Of a stretch of DNA of 64,000 nt, positions 59,687 through 64,000 are shown in pieces. Source of the stretch: Flavobacteriaceae bacterium. Its GTDB lineage: Bacteria > Bacteroidota > Bacteroidia > Flavobacteriales > Weeksellaceae. Within the stretch, counting starts at the first letter, position 1. Each line of letters begins with the position of its first letter. A model generated the notes under the pieces. The model was given only the letters and a program-made list of their open reading frames with translations. It was not told the DNA's origin and ran no database searches. Location: the NCBI GenBank assembly GCA_012522185.1, contig JAAYKY010000012.1, positions 32,191 through 96,190 on the forward strand. Reading direction: 5' to 3'. The position numbers were made by a program, and so were the translations under genes.

Positions 59687-61327
59687 ATGAAGTACATATT
59701 GTATTGCTTATTGGTATTCACAACCTTTTCTCATGCTCAGATTCTCAGTCAAAAAAATGAGTTTACCCGACAGGATTCTCTTCGAGGTTCAAACAATGAA
59801 TTTCGTAATTGGTGGAATGTTTTGAGGTATGACATTGAAATAGAGGCCAATTTCGAGCGGAAATATTTAAATGGAAAAAACACAATTGAATTTGAAATCA
59901 TCGCTGAGAATCAAAATCATCCGCTTCAGATCGATTTGCAAGAACCCATGCAACTCGGGAAAGTTCTTTTAAATGGTTTACCAATTGATCAAATGGAAAG
60001 AGAAGGAAATGTGTATTTTCTTCATTTGAACCAACACTTTCAAATCCAGACAAAACATACACTTGAATTGGAGTTTCATGGAAATCCAAGCATTGCCAAG
60101 AATGCACCTTGGGACGGCGGATGGATATTTAAAAATGACGCAAAAGGCAGACCTTGGATGACGGTCGCTTGCCAAGGTTTAGGTGCAAGTGTTTGGTATC
60201 CCAACAAAGATTATCAAGGCGATGAACCGGACAATGGAGCAAGTTTGCGAATCATAGTTCCAAAAGATTTGATAGGGATTGGTAATGGGAAATTAAAAGA
60301 AATTAATGCAAAAGGTGATAAAAGAGAATTTCTCTGGGAAGTTGTAAATCCAATCAATAATTACAATATCACTCCTTATATCGGGCATTATAGTGAGATT
60401 AAAGATACATACAAAGGAGAAAAAGGAGATCTATCATTGAGTTATTGGGTGATGGATTATAATCTAAACGCTGCTGAGAAACAATTGAAACAAACCAAAG
60501 ATATGCTGAGTTCATTCGAACATTGGTTTGGCCCTTATCCTTTTTACGAAGACGGATTTAAAATTGTGGAAACTTCTCATTTGGGGATGGAGCATCAAAG
60601 TGCGATTGCTTATGGAAATCAATTCAGAGATGGGTATTTGGGGGAAGATTTATCAGGTTCGGGATGGGGGCTAAAATGGGATTTTATCCTCATTCACGAA
60701 TCGGGACACGAATGGTTTGGCAACAGCATCACGACTGAAGAAGTGGCTGATATGTGGGTGCATGAAGCTTTCACATCCTATTCGGAAACTTTGCATACCG
60801 AACAGCTTTTCGGAAAAGAAGCCGGTCGAGACTATGTCATCGGAACAAGAGCAAAAATTCAAAATGATATTCCATTGATTGGCCATTATGGCGTAAATCA
60901 AGTAGGAAGTACCGATATTTATTACAAAGGCGCCAATATGATTCATACGTTTCGGCAATTGGTGGAAGATGATGAGAAATTCCGAGAGATTTTACGCGGG
61001 ATGAACGAGAAATTTTACCATCAAACCGTCAGAACGGAGGAAGTTGAGAGTTATTTATCGGAAATGAGCGGAATTGATCTGACTGAATTTTTCAATCAAT
61101 ATTTGCGTACAACCATGATTCCGACGCTCGAATATAAAACCCAGGGAGATGAAATCTACTTCCGTTGGACAGAAATTGTAGAAGGATTTGATATGCCGGT
61201 GAAAGTTTCGAATTCTGAAATTTGGTTGTACCCGACGGCCGAATGGAAATCCATAAAACGGAAAGATGGATGGGAAAAAGAGTTTCAGATAGACCGGAAT
61301 TTCTATGTTAATCTGAAAAAGGTTTGA
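59687..61327 (+). CDS. M1-family metallopeptidase
   Basis: A 546-residue exported zinc aminopeptidase (signal peptide to about residue 17, FSHAQ). The zinc site is HESGHEWFGNSITTEEVADMWVHEAF (HExxH plus the distal Glu), with the upstream substrate motif LGMEHQSAIAYG in place of GxMEN. It lacks the C-terminal helical domain of full-size aminopeptidase N, as is common for the short bacterial M1 form. It is the first gene of a closely spaced run with the DCC and TraB/GumN genes. Confidence 0.94.
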   Translation: MKYILYCLLVFTTFSHAQILSQKNEFTRQDSLRGSNNEFRNWWNVLRYDIEIEANFERKYLNGKNTIEFEIIAENQNHPLQIDLQEPMQLGKVLLNGLPIDQMEREGNVYFLHLNQHFQIQTKHTLELEFHGNPSIAKNAPWDGGWIFKNDAKGRPWMTVACQGLGASVWYPNKDYQGDEPDNGASLRIIVPKDLIGIGNGKLKEINAKGDKREFLWEVVNPINNYNITPYIGHYSEIKDTYKGEKGDLSLSYWVMDYNLNAAEKQLKQTKDMLSSFEHWFGPYPFYEDGFKIVETSHLGMEHQSAIAYGNQFRDGYLGEDLSGSGWGLKWDFILIHESGHEWFGNSITTEEVADMWVHEAFTSYSETLHTEQLFGKEAGRDYVIGTRAKIQNDIPLIGHYGVNQVGSTDIYYKGANMIHTFRQLVEDDEKFREILRGMNEKFYHQTVRTEEVESYLSEMSGIDLTEFFNQYLRTTMIPTLEYKTQGDEIYFRWTEIVEGFDMPVKVSNSEIWLYPTAEWKSIKRKDGWEKEFQIDRNFYVNLKKV

Positions 61328-61346
61328 TTTTTGAATGAATTAAAAT

Positions 61347-61748
61347 ATGAGTTCATCTAAAATTATACTATTTGACGGCGTTTGTAATTTGTGTAATTCC
61401 ACAGTTCAGAAAGTGATTGAAAACGATTATAAAAACCAGTTTAAATTTGCTTCACTTCAATCCGAATTCGGACAGGAATTTTTAAAGAAAAATGATTTAT
61501 CAACTGAAGAATTCAATTCCATAATTCTTGTGGATGGCGATAAATATTTTACCCGATCAGATGCAGCTTTGCGTATCGGAACAGAGTTAAAGGGAATTTA
61601 TAAATGGTCTAAATTCCTATTTGTTTTCCCTAAATTCATTCGTGATTTTATGTATGATATCATTTCCCGAAACCGTTACAAATGGTTTGGGAAACAGGAC
61701 AATTGTTGGCTTCCCACTCCTGATTTGCAGGAGAAGTTCATTCATTAA
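61347..61748 (+). CDS. DCC1-like thiol-disulfide oxidoreductase family (DUF393)
   Basis: A 133-residue protein with the namesake motif ILFDGVCNLCNSTV (C13, C16), then KFASLQSEFGQEFL, YFTRSDAALRI and the basic C-terminal SRNRYKWFGKQDNCWLP. The family has a thioredoxin-like fold of uncertain function. Nineteen bases after the M1 peptidase gene and 13 before the TraB/GumN gene. Confidence 0.93.
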   Translation: MSSSKIILFDGVCNLCNSTVQKVIENDYKNQFKFASLQSEFGQEFLKKNDLSTEEFNSIILVDGDKYFTRSDAALRIGTELKGIYKWSKFLFVFPKFIRDFMYDIISRNRYKWFGKQDNCWLPTPDLQEKFIH

Positions 61749-61761
61749 TTTAAATTTAAAC

Positions 61762-62634
61762 ATGAAAAAAACATTCTTTTTAAGCTTTTTAATCTTATTT
61801 AACTTTGTCTTTTCCCAGGAAATTAAAGAAAAGGCTCTTCTTTGGGAAATTTCTGGAAATGGTTTGAGTCAACCTTCTTATTTGTTTGGAACAATTCATA
61901 TTGCTTGTGAAGGCGAAGTGGAAATGCGCCCGGAAATGCAAAATGCTTTCGATAAAACCGAGCAACTCATTCTAGAAATGAAAATGGATGATCCCTCGCT
62001 GATGCCCAAAATGATGCAAGCTTCCCTTGCCACAGACGGTAAAACTGTTTCAGACAAATTGGGAACTGAACTTGCTTCAAAAGTTGATTCATTGATGACT
62101 ACCCGAATGGGAATGAGTTTGGCGATGTTTGAAAATTTGAATCTTACCACAATCTCCATTCAGGTTGGCTTGCTTGCCATCAATTGTCCGGTGGATTTGG
62201 GCTATGATATGATGTTGTTGAACGAAGCCAAAACCGATGGAAAAGAAATTAAAGGCCTGGAATCGATAGAAGCACAAATCCAAGTTTTGCTTTCCATGTC
62301 AGAAGAGGAAGCACTTCAAAGCATCAATTATATTGTCAATCACTTTGAGGAATCGGAAGAGGAACTTCTGAAAATGCTGGAATTGTATCGAAATCAGGAA
62401 GTTCAGGGATTGTATAATTTCACCAAAGAATCCATGGAAGATCCGAAATATCCTCAGGGCAATATGGAAGATTTACTTTACAAACGAAATGAAAACTGGA
62501 TTCCTGTAATCGAAAAGGAAATCCGAAGCACTCCTAGTTTTATTGCGGTCGGTGCAGCGCATTTGGCAGGCGAAAGAGGAGTGATTCATTTGCTTAGGAA
62601 TCAAGGATATACATTGAGCCCGGTTTTCAAATAA
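61762..62634 (+). CDS. TraB/GumN family protein
   Basis: A 290-residue exported protein (signal peptide KKTFFLSFLILFNFVFSQ) of the TraB/GumN family, related to the Tiki metalloprotease fold. Motifs: ALLWEISGNGLSQPSYLFGTIH, then MLLNEAKTDGKEIKGLESIEAQ and the closing VGAAHLAGERGVIHLLRNQGY. The start at 61762 gives the signal peptide; the open frame further upstream lies inside the DCC gene. A protease role is possible but unproven for bacterial members. Confidence 0.93.
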   Translation: MKKTFFLSFLILFNFVFSQEIKEKALLWEISGNGLSQPSYLFGTIHIACEGEVEMRPEMQNAFDKTEQLILEMKMDDPSLMPKMMQASLATDGKTVSDKLGTELASKVDSLMTTRMGMSLAMFENLNLTTISIQVGLLAINCPVDLGYDMMLLNEAKTDGKEIKGLESIEAQIQVLLSMSEEEALQSINYIVNHFEESEEELLKMLELYRNQEVQGLYNFTKESMEDPKYPQGNMEDLLYKRNENWIPVIEKEIRSTPSFIAVGAAHLAGERGVIHLLRNQGYTLSPVFK

Positions 62635-62641
62635 GCCGAAA

Positions 62642-63775
62642 TTAACTTTTCGAAGCCTTTTTACTTCCTTCGTAAATATCGTAGCGCAAGAAATCACATT
62701 CCAGCTTGCCATTGAAAACTTTTACTTTTTTGGAAGGTCGGAGTCCGACAAATTTCTTGGCAGACAAATCGGAAGTGATGAACCAAGCAAATGTATTGGG
62801 GTAATTATTTTTCAATGTATCGCCAATGGATTTGTACAAAACTTCATTATCGCTCTCAATTCGTTCATTGTAAGGAGGATTAAAAACAATCAAAACCGGA
62901 AATAAATCCTTTTCGGATTTGAAAAAGTCTTGGTATTTGACTTCGATAAAATCTTCTAAATCTGCATTTTCAATGTTTTTTTCGGCAATTCTCAGCATCG
63001 TTGGATTGGTATCATAGCCCATGATTTTCCCTTCAAATTCTACAATTCGATTCAATCTTGTTTCTTTTATTATTTCAAATAATTCGGAATCGAAGTCTTT
63101 CCAATTCTCAAAGGCAAATTTTTCTCGATGAATTTGCGGAGGTATATTGGCGGCTATCAATGCGGCTTCTGTTAAAATCGTTCCCGAGCCACACATCGGA
63201 TCCAAAAAGTTTCCTTTGCCGTCCCAACCAGCAATTTTCAACAAACCGGCAGCCAAAACTTCGTTGATAGGCGCTTTGCCATGTTCGGTTTTATATCCGC
63301 GTTTGTGCAAAGACTCACCACTGCTGTCAAGCGATAGCGTTACTTTGTCGTGGCTGATATGTAAGTTAAAATAAATGTCGGGATTGTATTTATCAACGCT
63401 TGGGCGTTTTCCGTACTTTTCTTGGAAATGATCGACCAAAGCATCTTTTACTTTCAAAGCCGCATAATGGGAATGCGTGAAATAATCAGAGTGAACGGTG
63501 GAATCAATAATAAATGTCTGGTTTAAATCCAGAAATTCTTCCCAATTAAAGCGCTTAAATCTTTCGTATAATTGATGCTCATTTTTTACGGAAAATGAAA
63601 AAATGGGTTTGATAATCCGAAGTGCGGTTGACAAGCTATAATTGGCTTTGTACATAAATCCAAGATCTCCTTGGAATTCCACAAGCCGATTTTTCACTAC
63701 GACATCTGCTGCGCCCAAAGATTTTAATTCTTCTGCCAAGACCGTTTCAAAGCCAAAAAAAGTTTTGGCCTGCAT
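62642..63775 (-). CDS. THUMP-domain RNA methyltransferase (RlmL/YpsC-type)
   Basis: About 377 residues: N-terminal ferredoxin-like plus THUMP domain (about 1-155) and a C-terminal methyltransferase with FLDPMCGSGTILTEAALIAANI (SAM site), MGYDTNPTMLRIA and the N6-amino motif NPPYNER. It probably makes m2G2445 in 23S rRNA, like the N-terminal half of E. coli RlmL or YpsC. The frame opens with TTG at 63790, but the ATG at 63775 (QAKTFFGFETVLAEEL) is the normal family start. Confidence 0.93.
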   Translation of the reverse strand: MQAKTFFGFETVLAEELKSLGAADVVVKNRLVEFQGDLGFMYKANYSLSTALRIIKPIFSFSVKNEHQLYERFKRFNWEEFLDLNQTFIIDSTVHSDYFTHSHYAALKVKDALVDHFQEKYGKRPSVDKYNPDIYFNLHISHDKVTLSLDSSGESLHKRGYKTEHGKAPINEVLAAGLLKIAGWDGKGNFLDPMCGSGTILTEAALIAANIPPQIHREKFAFENWKDFDSELFEIIKETRLNRIVEFEGKIMGYDTNPTMLRIAEKNIENADLEDFIEVKYQDFFKSEKDLFPVLIVFNPPYNERIESDNEVLYKSIGDTLKNNYPNTFAWFITSDLSAKKFVGLRPSKKVKVFNGKLECDFLRYDIYEGSKKASKS

Positions 63776-63804
63776 TCTGAAATTTCCCAAACTTATATTT
63801 TTTG

Positions 63805-63812
63805 CAAAATTA
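63805..63812 (-). promoter_or_regulatory. -7 element of the THUMP methyltransferase gene
   Basis: Minus-strand TAATTTTG, 29 bases before the chosen ATG, immediately after the stop of the upstream type IX cargo gene. It supports separate transcription and the start at 63775. Confidence 0.4.
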
Positions 63813-63818
63813 GCACTT

Positions 63819-64000
63819 TTAATTTCGGTTTCTTACTGAAATATGACCCGAAACCACTTTGCCTTCTTCAATCGTTATCATGTACCAATAATCTCCTGTA
63901 GGAACAGGGTTTCCAAGGTATTTTCCATCCCATCTGAAATCGGGAGTCAAAGGTCTATCCACGAATATTTTTCCGTATCGGTCAAATATTTTGATGTGTG
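63819..64000 (-). CDS. 3' end of a second type IX-secreted protein (type B sorting domain)
   Basis: The minus strand is open from the window edge to the TAA at 63819-63821 and encodes the last 59 full codons of a protein: IKIFDRYGKIF, WDGKYLGNPVPTGDYWYMI, VVSGHISVRNRN. This is the gliding-motility-associated C-terminal domain, nearly identical in pattern to the end of the protein at 51840-53834. The 5' part lies outside the window, so the cargo is unknown. Confidence 0.85.
   Translation of the reverse strand, partial: HIKIFDRYGKIFVDRPLTPDFRWDGKYLGNPVPTGDYWYMITIEEGKVVSGHISVRNRN

Overview
The window is AT-rich, densely packed chromosomal DNA from a member of the Bacteroidota, most likely the class Flavobacteriia (Weeksellaceae/Flavobacteriaceae type). 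The evidence is recurrent TAnnTTTG -7 promoter elements, few Shine-Dalgarno sequences, several probable TTG starts, SxC-type lipoprotein signals, two proteins ending in the gliding-motility-associated (type B) type IX secretion sorting domain, a cluster of GLPGLI-family proteins, a PafA-type alkaline phosphatase, and TonB-dependent outer-membrane receptors. I found no rRNA, tRNA, CRISPR array, insertion sequence or prophage. The species is not determinable from this sequence.

Layout. 0.1-3.9 kb: biotin ligase, then a TonB receptor/thioredoxin/ankyrin run. 3.9-10.4 kb, mostly minus strand: YaaA, a truncated exported-protein gene, a Sua5/YciO-type protein, an M28 peptidase, two paralogous small lipoproteins, an ABC exporter translationally coupled to truA, and a DUF2905 protein. 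10.5-12.5 kb: phosphodiesterase, aldo/keto reductase, DUF2200. 12.6-18.9 kb: a regulator-MFP-RND-OMF tripartite efflux operon. 19-22.9 kb: YceI, an Omp85-type protein, SelO. 22.9-31.7 kb: an accessory-looking locus with an outer-membrane receptor, four GLPGLI-family genes (one with two domains), a small secreted four-cysteine peptide and a divergent TPR/AraC-type regulator, with repeats typical of an AraC-type site between the last two. 31.8-36.3 kb: a full cyanophycin-type storage module (synthetase, cyanophycinase, isoaspartyl peptidase). 36.5-38.6 kb: peroxiredoxin/thioredoxin/DUF6952 operon, then DUF493 and TlpA genes. 39-41.2 kb: queA-rlmN. 41.2-42.1 kb: a RES-Xre toxin-antitoxin pair. 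42.2-48.4 kb: a curli-type (type VIII secretion) amyloid operon with a CsgD-like regulator. 48.5-51.7 kb: an Lrp regulator, a PLP trans-sulfuration-type enzyme, and metK behind a probable SAM-II riboswitch. 51.8-64 kb: type IX cargo, DUF4197, PafA, pncB, prfC, M1 peptidase, a DCC protein, a TraB/GumN protein, an RlmL-type methyltransferase and the 3' end of a second type IX cargo.

The most interesting regions are (i) the GLPGLI/cysteine-peptide/AraC/receptor locus, which looks like a regulated envelope system of unknown function, and (ii) the curli operon, whose architecture differs from the enterobacterial one: a CsgH-like/CsgE fusion, CsgG with an added C-terminal beta-barrel-like domain, an extra propeller lipoprotein, and a long hairpin after the major curlin gene. 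All functional assignments come from reading protein motifs; no database search was run.
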